From assembly GCA_963995505.1 (NCBI GenBank), contig OZ023181.1:22812366-22876365 (forward strand): 64,000 nucleotides of DNA, read 5' to 3'. The notes below the pieces were generated by a model. The model was given only the letters and a program-made list of their open reading frames with translations. It was not told the origin of the DNA and searched no databases. Within the stretch, counting starts at the first letter, position 1. Each line of letters starts with the position of its first letter. The position numbers and the translations under genes are program-made. The DNA is from Hypericum androsaemum. Taxonomy: Eukaryota; Streptophyta; Magnoliopsida; Malpighiales; Hypericaceae. This document shows, one piece after another, positions 11,268 to 23,250 of this stretch.

Positions 11268-14200
11268 CTAATCAACACCGGATGGCCTATGGCGCAGCAA
11301 GTGATAGAGAGAATCTGGTACTGCCTGGAAACATTCCGCAAGGATTCGAATCAGTGACCCGGCAAGCGGAGCATGTTCTTCGGTAAGAACGCTGTTTCGT
11401 CATCCATGGATGGGACAAAATTTGGCAAGACTACAATTTTGTAGGCACCAAGATCAGCAGAGCTTATGTTATCTTGATTCATCACGGAGATCACATGCCT
11501 GAGTTTGCTACAAGGACTTTGGCTGATCAGAAATTCCAAAAAAAGAAAGTTAGCAGAACATTTATAATCTACATCAGCGCACATATCTAATACAAAACAA
11601 CGCCCAAGACTTTTAAGCACTGACCTGTTTGTAACATCGACAATGTCGCCGTTCACTGCACGTGAAATAGAGTAACCATTGGCTTTGAGCATCTTAACTA
11701 TGTTACCGTACTTGCTATCTTTCCCAACAACATATAGCACCTTTAGAGGTCGGGAAGGAAGACTATCGGTGCAAGCATTACTCAATGCTTGGATGCCCTG
11801 CAAGTGGCAGTACAGACTATATCAAGAAATCTCAGACAGGCCATATTTATGAGTGTCCAAGGTCGGGCAAAAAATAATTATTCACGCTCTAAAAAAAAAT
11901 TTCACAAAAGTCTTTTACAACAACAGCTGGGAAGTTGGTGTTTACTTTCCAACTGTCTCATGAAGATGAGCAAGACTAATACACTTTATGTCTTTATGAA
12001 CACTTGAAAGAAACAATTGGAACATATTATTTACAAAGGTAATGCTCCACCATTCAGGGGAAACTGAACTACCTTCCAAGCTCCCTCAGAAATCAGAAAT
12101 ATCAAGCAACATTCTGATAATACTCATCCGTACATTTGAGACAAAAATAAATCAAGAGATAAGAAGAATGAAATTATCACAGTCGCCTATTGACAAAAAT
12201 GTTAATCCCACGCCAATAAACTAATTGTTTCAGTATCAACATCCATATCTTTGAGAGCTTGTCTAGCTCGGAAGAGCAGACATCTACTGTTTGCACAATG
12301 CATGCACCTTGACTTCGCATAGAATGATCGATGGATAATCTACAGACTGACCCCAACAAAAGATTTTGCAGAGCTGAAGGACGCCCACTACCCAAAAAGT
12401 TGTAAAAAACAACAGTGAATGGATTCCCAGAGATGGATTGTCTGATTGATTTCAATGTATCCAAGTAACCCTCCTCGAAAGATTCAACTCCATCAATAAC
12501 CTATGAAACCAAAGAAACAGTCAGCAGTCAAAAAGTCAGTACATCCACTCAAGTTCTCTCCGAAACTAATTCCAGTGATGCTATCTAAAATGGGAACAAA
12601 GATAAATAGGAAGTGAATGGATGGCTATAGATATTTCAGAGAAAAACTGAAGGTCAATGCCCACCAAGAAGGAGACCCCAGAAACATCTATGGCCTTCCT
12701 GGAAATGAGCTCCATGAGTCTCTCTGGTGTAGATACAAGAAACTCAGGCTCACAGCTCTTCAGCCTAAGATTGAATGACAGAAAACAAGAATGATTAGCA
12801 GCAGAAAAGCAAACCCGATTCAACAGCAGAAAAGCAAACCCGATTCAAACTAATTCACTAACACATGCTGAAAGCTAGACAGTTTGGCCAAGGAATGAGT
12901 TGAACTATTGGATCTGGTGATCTAAAGAGGCGCCAGAGTGTAAACTGACTGCGTGAATCCCGAGTTCTTTCAGTGGTTTGCACACATTACGTACCTATGA
13001 TATTCCAAAGAAAATTAAATAAAGAAGTTTCAGCTGACCTAATTCAAGTCCAAAATATTTAAAGACATATCTGTTCTAGTTTGTAACAGTTACAGAATAA
13101 CAAGCCCTCAATTTAACAATGTTCCATCGTTACTATGGGTATAAAGATCAGCAGTGTACCTATTTTCCATTTAATACGTTATCTATTGGTTACTCGAGCT
13201 AAAAGGAAAAAAAACACACAACAAGAGCAGCAACTCTAAGGATACAGATAATCTAACGACAACCACATCTAGATGACATTATTACTATAATGACAGATCA
13301 AGTAACACGCTTATAGTAGACATCGGAAAAAATATTAGTAAATAGAAAGGGAAGACCACCTTCGTAGCTTTCTCCCTGAATGGAACAAAGTACATAAAAA
13401 ATGGATTAGCAACCGACAGACCTACCTCCTCCTTCGTTGAAATGGTATCAGCCGCAACAGAAACCATCCATGCCATCTGCTCGGACGTAGAAGGCAGCCC
13501 ACTGGTCTCCAGCACATCCTCCCCAGACAAATAACACTTCAAAAACTCGACTCCCCATGCATCTTCTAACAATGGCATGTCCTCCTCATTATTGCGATAA
13601 ACACCTTGATAACGCAATGAATCCTCTATTGCATTCAAGCATAGAGTAAGAAACTTTGACGGGCAATACAAGTTCCCAGCTTTTCCAAGTGCTTGTTTCC
13701 TCTCATCCCCTGCATTCACTAGAGCCTCAGTCTCCTCCTTTCCGAGATTCAATCCAGAGTCTTCTTTACACTGAGGCTTCTCAACTAAAGAGGCAGCCTC
13801 CGTAGTATCCTTTTTCTTAATACCAGCTTTCCCAAGCGTATCGTGGTGTGGGTCTCCTGGAGTTGGAAGGCTGAAGCACATACCCTATAAAGACAACAAG
13901 AAACCGTCATATACCGCTCGAATTCCACCACACTCTACCTCCTCAATCACCGCCCAAGAAAATGTGATCTTTAAACAACCCGCATCAATTTAAATCCCAA
14001 TTCTATTATAAGAAAACCAAAACACCACTAGAATAAACCATAATCCCACATGGTATCACCAAAAAGCATGGATAAAGATCGAATCTTTCCAAGTACCCAA
14101 CTCCAGAAAAAGCGTTAACAGCCCTTCGAAACTCATCCCTCGCTTAAAGATTGGCGGTATCAGGGTTCCACATTGTCAAAGCAACGCACCGTTTTGTACT

Positions 14201-14505
14201 AAAGAACGAGTCTTGGGCCCAACCCAGTTCCCCAGTCTCAAAACTAGGCCAACCCGGATACAATAAACCGGAAAACGAAAGGCGCTACACTATGTAGCCG
14301 AAGCTTTCTAATCATGGGTTGATCCTAGAGAGAGAATGGACCTGGCACTTGCGGCGGACGCCGGAGGAGCGGCGCTTCTTGCAGGCGATGACGGAAGCGA
14401 AGCGAAGCGGGCGGACGAGGATCCCTCCTTCCTCCGGGTCTTCTTCCTCATGGCCTTGTTCCTCTTCTTCGCTAAGGCGTCGTCCCCCTTCACCATCTCC
14501 TCCAC
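11268..14505 (-). pseudogene. Degenerate DEAD-box-helicase-like gene
   Basis: Minus-strand exons can be followed: 14505-14342, 13884-13360, 12994-about 12905, 12764-12665, 12500-about 12240, and 11803-11268. They encode a basic N-terminus (ALAKKRNKAMRKK), MCFSLPTPGDP, a helicase-like core (VCKPLKELGIHAVSLHSGAS, LKSCEPEFLVSTPERLMELI, VIDGVESFEEGYLDTLKSI) and a second domain (PSRPLKVLYVVGKDSKY, ISSADLGAYKIVVLPNFVPS). Several exon junctions are phase-compatible. Lesions include a 5-bp tandem duplication in exon 1 (14395-14409) that shifts frame. The exon 3 donor, if spliced at the only GT available, creates a stop. Near 11390 a frameshift and deletion put the conserved C-terminus (LAGSLIRILAECFQAVPDSL, stop at 11270-11268) in another frame. 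Classical motifs I (GKT) and DEAD were not seen in the parts read. Confidence 0.75.
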
Positions 14506-15845
14506 TCTCTCCTTAACCTTTTCCTTTATTTTTTTTTATTTTTTTTTTTTGGCGATGGAAAGGGAAGGTGGGTTATATACTCTGAGAAGGTGGTGGGAAC
14601 GAGTTCGTTTCGTTTGGGGTTTGAAGAGGTCGGCGGGTCTGTTTACGAGCAGTTCAGTTGCAAATTTGATATTGCGTTGGGGGTAGTTTCGGTATATGTG
14701 AAAATCTGGCTCGGGAATTGTGTTTGGGCTTTCTGGGTTTCGGTATTGGGCTGTTTGGACCCTGGCCTTTGCTTGACTCGGCTCGTCCAGTAAGTACATG
14801 ATCGGACTCCGGCCCATTCTGAGTGTTTCGGTGAAATGATTGTCAGGAAATTTTTTTAAAAATTTATCAGGCGTATAAATCAAAATTAATAAATACAAGA
14901 TCAAATAAAGTACTAAAATATAGATTAGTATAAAAACAAATGGCGTTTTCTTTGTCATTGGTTTTATTTATTAAAAAAAATTAAACTTGAGACATATAAC
15001 TATCAGAGTATCCGATTTGCTCGTCTGCTGTAAAACTCGTACTGTTCTAATCATGATGGAATTCAATCCGCCGTGGGAACTCCATTTTACATATTCATTA
15101 TTTTAAGATTTTAAGTTGGACTTTGAAAATTTAATGGACTAGTTATCCTCCTGAGGCGGCAACCGCAACGAAGTGTCCGGATTTTTCTTTAGGCTTAATA
15201 AACCGATGAAATTCGTGCTTTTTAGTCAAGACTTCAAATGAATTAAGCAACCAGTTATAAACTTCTTAGTCTTAAACTTTGTTTAGGTTTATTTTATTTT
15301 ATTTTTCTTTTCGTGTTGGGGCAAACAAAACTACTACCACGAGGGGACAATCTTGAAACGCATAAAGATCCCTACTAATAAATATAAGAAATTGATTGCG
15401 CAAATTGCCCCGAGGTCCATCTCTCCTCGTGCTTCTGTCCCTCTTAACGCTTTGTGATTATTTTCGCCGTCGGTAGGTGAGGAATGTATGGTGCAGCGGT
15501 ACGTGCGGCTGAATTTAATATAACAGAAGCTTTATTGTTTTAGTAATACTTATTTTATTTGCGAACAGTTTTTTAAGAGGTTTCGAGTTCTATTAATTAT
15601 GAATGCATCAATTAAATATTTGTTGGAATAACTTTCTCAACTTTTAAAAATTATACTCGGCCCAAATCTAAATTAGTCAGCTTAGTGGATGTTCGGATAT
15701 AGTGTAGAATAAAAAAATATATTATATTCACAAAAATCATGTTTAAGTATATTATAATTTTTGTATCTATGAAACTAAGATTTCAAAAAAAATCTCCTCC
15801 ATTAATGAAAATTTGAAGTTTCTACATGTACATCCAACCTCCCAT
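14506..15845. other. Intergenic DNA upstream of the transporter array
   Basis: It holds the shared upstream region of the minus-strand helicase pseudogene and the plus-strand transporter A. Near 15100-15135 the string TTTAAGATTTTAAGTTGGAC resembles the LTR end of the TRIM-like family at 25199 and 51629, probably a worn copy. No reading frame is convincing. Confidence 0.5.
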
Positions 15846-18116
15846 ATGAAAGATTCACCAGAAATTGGGAGCCGGTTGCTTGCCGGTCAGGCTGAGCAAC
15901 AAGATGGGGAAATAACGGTAGCCACCACCATAGCCAACTCTACCGAAGAACTTGATGCTGGAGCCCTTTTTGTACTCAAATCTAGAGGTGAGTGTGAGCA
16001 ACATTAGCCCACATTGGTCCTTGATGGTACTCTTGTTTTTAACATCATAATCGAGTCGAATATTATCGGATACTATTTAAAGGTAGCTCTCTCAACAATA
16101 AATCCTAGTTTTTTTATCTCTCGAACTTGTTTGTGTCAAGCTGCATTGAGAATCTCACGTTAGTCTTGACTCGGTTTTCTGTAAGTAGAATTTTCTTACT
16201 CTTTTGAATTTGAAAAAAAAATATAATTTTATTTATTTGTTACTTTCAAGTTTGAGTTATTTATGAAGATTTTAACATCATATTAATCTCGTCCGGTGAT
16301 GACTAGTATTCCTATAATTTGTACATATATGTATGATAGGTTCATGGCTCCACTGTGGATACCACCTGACGACGTCCATAGTGGCACCAGCACTTTTGAG
16401 CCTCCCTTATGCATTCTCCTTGTTGGGGTGGATTCCTGGTGTGGTCTTCTTGACTGTGGCTGCTTCGGTGTCTTTCTACTCCTACAATCTACTGTCCATG
16501 GTTCTGGAGCACCAGGCTCAGTCAGGCAAGCGTTACCTCAGGTTCCGCGACATGGCTCGCGATATTTTAGGTCAGTAGTTGCTGATGATACGAAAATTCT
16601 AACATGGCAGCCGAACAAAATCTAACATTTTGAACAACCGGATATGAATTATTACAAATTGGGTATGATTAGGATGTATATCAGTAACCGGTTCAGTGTT
16701 ACATATATGTGATCTTTGAAGCAAATTTTGATTATGGTTTAATTCAATTTTATTCGCTAGCTAGGCCCCAGATGGGATAGATACTTTGTGGGTCCAATCC
16801 AATTTGGAGTGTGCTACGGTGCGGTCATCGGTTGTATTCTTCTAGGCGGGCAGAGCCTCAAGGTTGGTTTGTTCATAAATGTTTCTAGTTCTTGAAGTCG
16901 AAGGTCTTATAATTTGATACAGTGATCTGTTGTTTGCAGTACATTTACTTGATCTGCAATTCCGAAGGACCGATGAAGCTGTACGAATTTGTGTTTATTT
17001 TTGGAATTCTCATTCTGGTTATGGCTCAGATCCCATCATTCCACTCCTTGAGGCACATCAATCTTGTCTCTGTTCTCCTTGGCCTTGCTTATAGTTCATG
17101 CGCATTGGCCGGTTCGATTTACATTGGTAAGCAACTGTTGGTGGCACGTGTGATCCATTTTAATCGGTGAAGCTTGTGTCCGTAATAAGTTCTGTGCCGC
17201 CTCAGGAAACCTGAAGGATGCACCTGTGAAGGATTATTCAGTTAAAGGGACTACGACGAGTCGCATTTTCGGGTACTTGAATGCTATGTCAATAATTGTT
17301 ACCACGTATGGATGTGGGATTATTCCTGAGATACAGGTGATGCTTGAGCGTTTTCGATCGATGATGATGTTGGCATTGAAGCTTAAATGAAAATCCTTGT
17401 GCATTTTGCTTGTGCAGGCGACTATTGCGCCTCCGGTTCAGGGGAAAATGTTCAAAGGCCTCCTGGTCTGCTATGCTGTTGTTATTAGTACCTTCTTCAG
17501 TGTGGCAATCTCCGGTTATTGGGCGTTCGGGAATCAGGCCGAAGCAACGGTGATAATGAACTTCATGGGGGATGGATCACCTCTATTGCCCAAGTGGGTT
17601 CTGTTGATGACTAATGCTTTTACCTTGCTGCAAGTATCAGCTGTCTGTGTGGTAAGTCTCGGATGACAATATAACTAGCTGAAACTCGCTACATCTCGAC
17701 CCTGATCACGAACTACATCGTTGCGCTATTTGCAGGTCTACATGCAGCTGACGAACGAAGTGCTCGAGAGCACGTTCGCGGATGCAAACATGGACCAATA
17801 CGCGATCCGAAACGTCATGCCAAGGCTGATCCTTCGATCACTATCCGTGGCCATCGCCACCACACTCGGCGCAATGCTTCCCTTCTTTGCGGATTTCAGT
17901 GCAGTACTCGGAGCATTTGGGTTCATACCTCTGGACTATGTCCTGCCAGCCATTTTCTACAACTTAACCTTGAAGCCAAAAAGGAAAGGCCTAATGTATT
18001 GGGTTAACACATCGATAGCTGTTCTATTTGCAATTCTGGGGTTGCTAGCTGCAGTATCATCAATTAGGCAAATTGTCCTCGATGCAGATACATATAGCCT
18101 TTTTGCTAATTTGTGA
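15846..18116 (+). CDS. GAT1-like: GABA transporter 1-like amino acid permease, copy A
   Basis: Seven exons: 15846-15987, 16340-16570, 16765-16862, 16940-17126, 17206-17336, 17418-17651 and 17736-18116, all with GT-AG introns. They sum to 1404 nt, or 467 residues. The protein belongs to the amino acid/auxin permease (AAAP) family. After a soluble N-terminus ([16 protein letters not shown]) come about ten or eleven membrane segments with family signatures [54 protein letters not shown] and GAFGFIPLDYVLPAIFYN, ending YSLFANL. Arabidopsis GAT1 is a proton-coupled plasma-membrane GABA carrier of similar length; substrate here is inferred. The first ATG in frame with no stop before exon 2 is 15846; an ATG at 15825 opens a frame that stops at once. 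It is closest to copy B (both have GDGSPLLPKW). Confidence 0.93.
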
Positions 18117-18723
18117 CTTGTACCCAAAGGCTTTAACATTGTATTGGCAAAAAATTAATGATTTATCGGACCAATAAAAATTCAATAAAATTTAGGAAAG
18201 TTGAAGGGAATATTGTACAAGAATAGATAAAATTATTGTGTATTAGTAAAAAAAAATTCGAATTCAAATTATGAGTTTTGCCGTATCGACTTTAAGTTTC
18301 AACGATAATGTCAAGACAATTATGTCGTTGTTGACAGTTATACACATTGGTAACAACGGGACAAACTTGAGCTCCAAAAAGTAAACAGAGTGACGCAGAT
18401 GCTTATTCCTTGAATCTGGGATAGCACCAGCTGTTCCATGTGGTTTTGCTACTAAATGAATAGAATAATTTTATAATGATCTTTTCCGTGCTACATAATA
18501 ATATTTGAATTATTAGCTTTTAAGAAAATTTATGATAAAGAAAATGAACTGAATAAAATTCCTTATACAATCAGCACTCGATAAGATAAAATTACGACTA
18601 TTGAATATTATAATTAATTTTTCATTCAATAACCGGTCAACTTAAATTGACAGCTTTGACCCTACTTATGATTTGCCGACGCTGCCGTTCATTTTGTTTT
18701 GTCCGCTCTATACATGATAAGGG
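18117..18723. other. Intergenic DNA between copies A and B (left part)
   Basis: 3' flank of copy A: AT-rich with no open frame or repeat of note up to the MITE at 18724. Confidence 0.5.
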
Positions 18724-18895
18724 GTTGGATTGAGTGGGGATTTGTCCCCATTGAAATGGATCAAGATTTTTTATTTATAGACACGATTTTTTATGACTGT
18801 CAGATCTATAGATACGATTTTTAATGAAATCTGATGGTCCAAACGAAATCTCTTCCGTATGGACAACTTTTATGTTATCCCCACTCAATCCAAAA
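18724..18895. mobile_element. MITE with 17-bp perfect terminal inverted repeats
   Basis: The element starts TTGGATTGAGTGGGGAT and ends with the exact reverse complement, ATCCCCACTCAATCCAA, about 170 bp away. It has no coding capacity. The right end (TATGGACAACTTTTAT followed by CCCCACTCAATCC) recurs at 23038-23070, so the family is repeated nearby. Target duplication is not clear. Confidence 0.75.
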
Positions 18896-19236
18896 CCACG
18901 TGATAAGTGGTCCACAAGTTAGAGACCGGCAACTGTTTTATTTTTATTTTTATATTGGGCACCCACACCAATACAAATTGGAATAGACGTAAATTAAAAT
19001 GGAAAAAAATCTCTATCAAATTTTAATATTAGTATGATTATATACCCATTAAATCATAAACACCTTTTTTTAGATTTTCCCAGTCCCTTTTTGGTAGGAA
19101 GGTGTAGTAAATAAGTACATGCAGCAAAATTTGGTACCGCAAAAATAAATCATTTGAACAATTTTGTTTCTTAGAATCTCCTCGATCCAAAATTTTCTAT
19201 ACATCCGCCCTCCCACCGTTAAGGATCGACCCAAAC
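18896..19236. other. Upstream region of transporter B
   Basis: About 340 bp, AT-rich, between the MITE and the start codon of copy B. It should contain that gene's promoter. I see no strong TATA-box assignment and no other feature. Confidence 0.45.
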
Positions 19237-21594
19237 ATGGGAACCCTGTTTCCAACTTCCTCGGATGTTTCTCCAATAAACAACGGACCACAAGATGAGG
19301 AAACAACGGTAGCGGCCTCCACAGCCAACTCCACCAAAGAACTTGATGCTGGAGCCCTTTTTGTACTAAAATCTCGAGGTGAGTTCGAGACTTGAATTTA
19401 TGATATTGTTAGTTGCGAGTTTGGGTCGGATTCCTTAATTACATGTGTATGGCAGGTTCATGGCTCCACTGTGGGTACCACCTGACGACGTCCATAGTGG
19501 CGCCAGCGCTATTGAGCCTACCTTATGCATTCTCCTTGTTGGGGTGGATTCCTGGTGTGGTCTTCTTGACTGTGGCTGCTTTGGTGTCTTTCTACTCTTA
19601 CAACCTTCTGTCGATTGTTCTTGAGCACCAGGAACAGTCGGGCAAGCGTCAGCTCAGGTTCCGAGACATGGCGCGCGATATTTTAGGTTGGTAATCAGCT
19701 CGGAGATTCGAGTGCGAGTTCTAAAAACTCGTTAGGGAGAGATTTTTAGCCTTTGTGATCATACACGACTAAAATCTAGATTGTCGTCTCGGTTGGTGTT
19801 CGAATACCGGTTACTTCCGGTGTCATAAGATCTATGAAGCAAATTTGATGAAATGGTTAGGATGCATGCCTATATTGGTGTTAGAACTTGTCTCAATAGA
19901 TTTTGAAGACATCAGCGGCAGCGCCTTAAATATTATTAATAAAATTTTACTTCTAAAAAAATCAATCTATATCTAGGTTTTATGTCGTCAAGAGTTGTAA
20001 AGTACAGAGAACCCTCACCGAGACCTTATAACTATTTTGACTCACATAATGAACGATTCTATTTTGCCTGTAGTTTTTGAAAATGATTTACTTAAATTTT
20101 TATGCTAGGACCTGGATGGGACAGATACTTTGTAGGTCCAATCCAATTTGGAGTATGCTACGGGGCGGTTATTGCCTGTATTCTTCTCGGCGGGCAGAGT
20201 CTCAAGGTTGGTTTCTTGGTAAATGTTTACTTTTTTAGTTTTTGAGGTCATAGATCTTATATATTGATCCGAGGATGTGGTGCTTAATTTGTCTATTTTT
20301 TTTGTAAATGGATGAGATATATTATTATCCCGAAAGAAAAACAGTCGAGAATAACACATCATGGCTGTTTGTTTGCCTCTTATTTTCTACTTTGCAGTAC
20401 ATTTACTTGCTGTCCGATTCTGAAGGATCAATGAAGCTGTACCAATTTGTGATTATTTTTGGCATCCTCATACTAGTCCTGGCTCAGATCCCATCATTCC
20501 ACTCCTTGAGACACATCAACCTTGTTTCTCTCCTCCTTGGCCTTGCTTACAGTTCGTGTTCATTAGCCGGTTCGATTTACGTCGGTAAGAAACTAGAAGT
20601 AGCAAATGTGATCCATTCTCTAGCTGCAGATGTTGTGCGTGATGTGTTCTGTACTGCTTCAGGGCACCTGAAGGATGCACCTGAGAAGGATTATTCAATT
20701 AAAGGGACTACCCCGGCTCGTGTTTTCGGATACTTCAATGCTATGTCGATAATTGCTACCACGTATGGATGTGGGATCATTCCAGAGATACAGGCAACTG
20801 TTGCACCTCCAGTTCAGGGGAAGATGTTCAAAGGCCTCCTGGTCTGCTATGCTGTTGTGGTCAGTACCTTCTTCGGTGTCGCGATCTCCGGTTACTGGGC
20901 GTTCGGGAATCAATCCGAAGGAACGGTGCTGATGAACTTCATGGGGGATGGATCACCTCTGCTGCCCAAGTGGGTTCTTTTGATGACTAATGCTTTCGCT
21001 TTGCTCCAAGTATCAGCTACCTGTGTGGTAAGTCCCCTGCTATGATTAGCTAAGCAGATGATTCATTGCCAAAGGGCTCTTGTAGCCTAATGGTACAAGG
21101 CGTTGTAAATATCTATGAGGTCCGGGTTCAAACTCTGTCATGTGTCATGGTGTAAAATTTAACTTTAAAAAAAGCAGATGATTCATAATCCATACTAAAT
21201 CATGTCTTTACAGGTCTACCTACAACCGACGAACGAAGTGCTCGAAAGCAAGTTTTCCGACGCAAAGATGGACCAATTCGCGATCCGCAACGTCGTGCCG
21301 AGGCTGATCCTCAGATCACTATCTGTGGCCATTGCCACCACAGTTGGTGCAATGTTTCCTTTCTTTGGGGACATCAATGCAGTGCTTGGAGCATTCGGGT
21401 TCATACCTCTGGACTTTGTCCTGCCGGTCATTTTCTATAACTTGACCTTCAAGCCAAACAAGAGAGGCCTAGTGTATTGGGGCAACACATTGATTGCTGT
21501 CATATTTGCAGCTCTGGGGTTGCTAGCTGCAGTATCATCAATCCGGCAAATTGGCCTTGATGCAGATACATATAGCCTCTTTGCTAATGTGTAA
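19237..21594 (+). CDS. GAT1-like: GABA transporter 1-like amino acid permease, copy B
   Basis: Six exons: 19237-19378, 19456-19686, 20109-20206, 20398-20584, 20663-21027 and 21214-21594. They sum to 1404 nt, or 467 residues, exactly as in copy A, with which it shares most residues. The exon at 20663-21027 (365 nt) equals A's exons 5 plus 6 (131 + 234), so intron 5 is cleanly absent. Intron 4 (20585-20662) is 78 nt, a multiple of three, with no stop codon; if retained it would add 26 residues between SIYVG and HLKDAP. Intron 6 contains a SINE with target duplications. Family signatures [18 protein letters not shown] and GAFGFIPLDFVLP are intact, as is the ending YSLFANV. Probably a functional proton-coupled amino acid/GABA carrier; substrate inferred. 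Confidence 0.93.
21052..21186 (+). mobile_element. tRNA-derived SINE with 15-bp target-site duplication
   Basis: The 15-bp direct repeat AAGCAGATGATTCAT occurs at 21052-21066 and 21172-21186. It flanks a 105-bp insert. Near its 5' end the insert carries a pol III box-A-like TAGCCTAATGGT, and about 40 bases later a box-B-like GGTCCGGGTTCAAACTC. It ends in an A-rich tail. This is the structure of a plant SINE. It sits in intron 6 of transporter B, about 27 bases before exon 7. Confidence 0.88.
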
Positions 21595-22096
21595 CTTCTA
21601 AGACTCATTCTCAAATAGGGTCGAAGATTGCTCGACTCTAAATACTAATATTTTAGTTAGAAAAAATGTGTAACAGTAACACAATATAGTCCAAAAGAGC
21701 TTTCAACCTTGATGAAATCGAAATCACAATAATTATTTTTTTATCTTTTTCGGGAACGAAGACGCACAATAATCGAGGAAGCGTATCTATGGGGACAAGG
21801 CTAATCACCAAATTTGGGGACTAAAAGGAAGATTGTGGCAATCTAGGTATTAACAAAATAATTAAGGGTAAAATTGGAAAACTAATAAAAATAAAAGGGG
21901 AGATGGAAAATTAGCTGGCACACTTTTTATGGAAAGACTAAAAAGGTAAAAACAATAAATAAACCAATATCACGTTAAAATAGGAGGGATTCTTTCTCTC
22001 TCTCATTAAATTATTGTCAATTTCAAAAATTCTACCACCTACCAGATTATTATTTTTTAAATAAACTCAAAAAACCAAAGAACGAAAATACAATAG
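21595..22096. other. 3' flank of copy B and left part of a repeat-rich block
   Basis: AT-rich. From about 21790 the strings TATGGGGACAAGG and TTGGGGACTAAAAGG resemble, in reverse complement, the right end at 23035-23070. The block 21790-23070 could therefore be one non-autonomous DNA transposon containing the minisatellite. No gene is seen. Confidence 0.4.
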
Positions 22097-22555
22097 AAAA
22101 CTAATATCAGTACGTACTCAAACCAATATCAGTACGTACTCAAATCCAATATCAGTACGTACTCAAACCAATATCAGTACGTACTCAAACCAATATCAGT
22201 ACAGACTAAAACCAATGTCAATACGTACTAAAACCAATATCAATAGGTAATCAAATCAATAACAAGATGTACTCAAACCAATATCAATACATACTCAAGC
22301 CAATATTATTAGCGATTGAAACTAATATCAGTACAGAGTAAAACCAATATCAGTATAGACAAAAACCAATATCGGTACGTACTCAAACCAATATCATTAC
22401 ATTTGAAAATCAATATTAATACATACTCAAACTAATATCATCAGCGACTGAAACCAATATCATACAGGCGAAAACCAATATCACTACTGTAGAAAACCAA
22501 TATCACTACTGTAGAAAACCATTATCACTACCGTAGAAAATCAATATCACTACTG
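22097..22555. repeat. Minisatellite, about 21 units of 22 bp
   Basis: Tandem copies of a 22-bp unit with consensus near AAACCAATATCAGTACGTAC plus two bases. The left units are nearly identical and the right units drift (TACAGACT, TACTGTAGAA), which fits a one-sided recent expansion. It lies between transporters B and C. Confidence 0.9.
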
Positions 22556-22925
22556 TATTCTCCTTCCGTCGTTTCTTCTTCTTCTTCACAGACAGCAAGC
22601 GGCGGCGGTACTCCAGGCGACGGACGAGCGACGGCGAGCACGTCTCCTCTAGGCATGGCGCGGGTTCGTGGGCTCTCTCCCCGAGCTCTCTCTCTCTCCG
22701 CGAGCTCTCTCTCTCTCCTTGACGGCTCCTTCTTCTTCCGCCGAGCTCTCTCTCTCCTTGACGACGGGGTGACGCCGGGCAGCAGCGGACGGGACTCGGC
22801 CAGCAGATCCGTCGCCAACACCTGTGCCGGAGGTGGGTGGTTCTTTGGTTGGGGGGAGAGAGAGAGAGGGAGAGATTTTTTAATTAGTGAAAGAGAGGGT
22901 GGGAGAGGAAGAGAGATAGTTGGTT
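22556..22925. other. GC- and CT/GA-rich block next to the minisatellite
   Basis: It contains CT-rich runs, GGCGGCGG, and GA-rich runs such as GAGAGAGAGGGAGAG. Reading frames in it give serine/arginine-rich low-complexity peptides with no family resemblance, so I do not call a gene. It may be a captured 5' leader or the GC-rich part of a transposon. The flank at 23035-23070 matches the right end of the 18724 MITE. Confidence 0.4.
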
Positions 22926-23097
22926 TAACCTAATTTTTTGTTTAAAAAGTCAAAAATGTCCCTGATTGGTTATTGACCATTGGATGTAAATTTTTTTTTA
23001 AAAATCGAATCTGAGGGCTCTAAATCTAGTCCCCACCTATGGACAACTTTTTATTAGTCCCCACTCAATCCGTCCTCCTTATTTCTCTCTGCTTCAT

Positions 23098-23250
23098 TAT
23101 TATTTAGTATTTACCATCCATTCGCTCGTTATCCAACTTTTTAACGGAATGACCAAATTTTTTCCAATTCTCTGATTAAGATATTCCAGCAGCCAAATGT
23201 GACCGGGACCGGACCCACATTTTCCACTTCTTGTCCTTATTCTTGCAATA
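23098..23250 (+). repeat. Duplicated upstream segment, copy before transporter C
   Basis: Similar to 26703-26830 before transporter D. Shared strings include TTATCCAACTTTT, AACGGAATGACCAAAT, CAGCAGCCAAAT and GACCGGGACCGG. The upstream DNA was therefore duplicated together with the gene. Confidence 0.8.

Noticed and set aside
21067..21171. Candidate tRNA gene (box A and box B present)
   Set aside because: No cloverleaf arms or anticodon stem; flanking 15-bp duplications and an A-rich tail show a SINE.
22097..22555. Regular 22-bp repeats considered as a CRISPR array
   Set aside because: There are no unique spacers of constant length; units are contiguous and drift, and the genome is eukaryotic.
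22528..22933. Possible small gene in the GC-rich block
   Set aside because: Frames give Ser/Leu/Arg-rich low-complexity peptides on both strands, without motifs or supporting splice structure.
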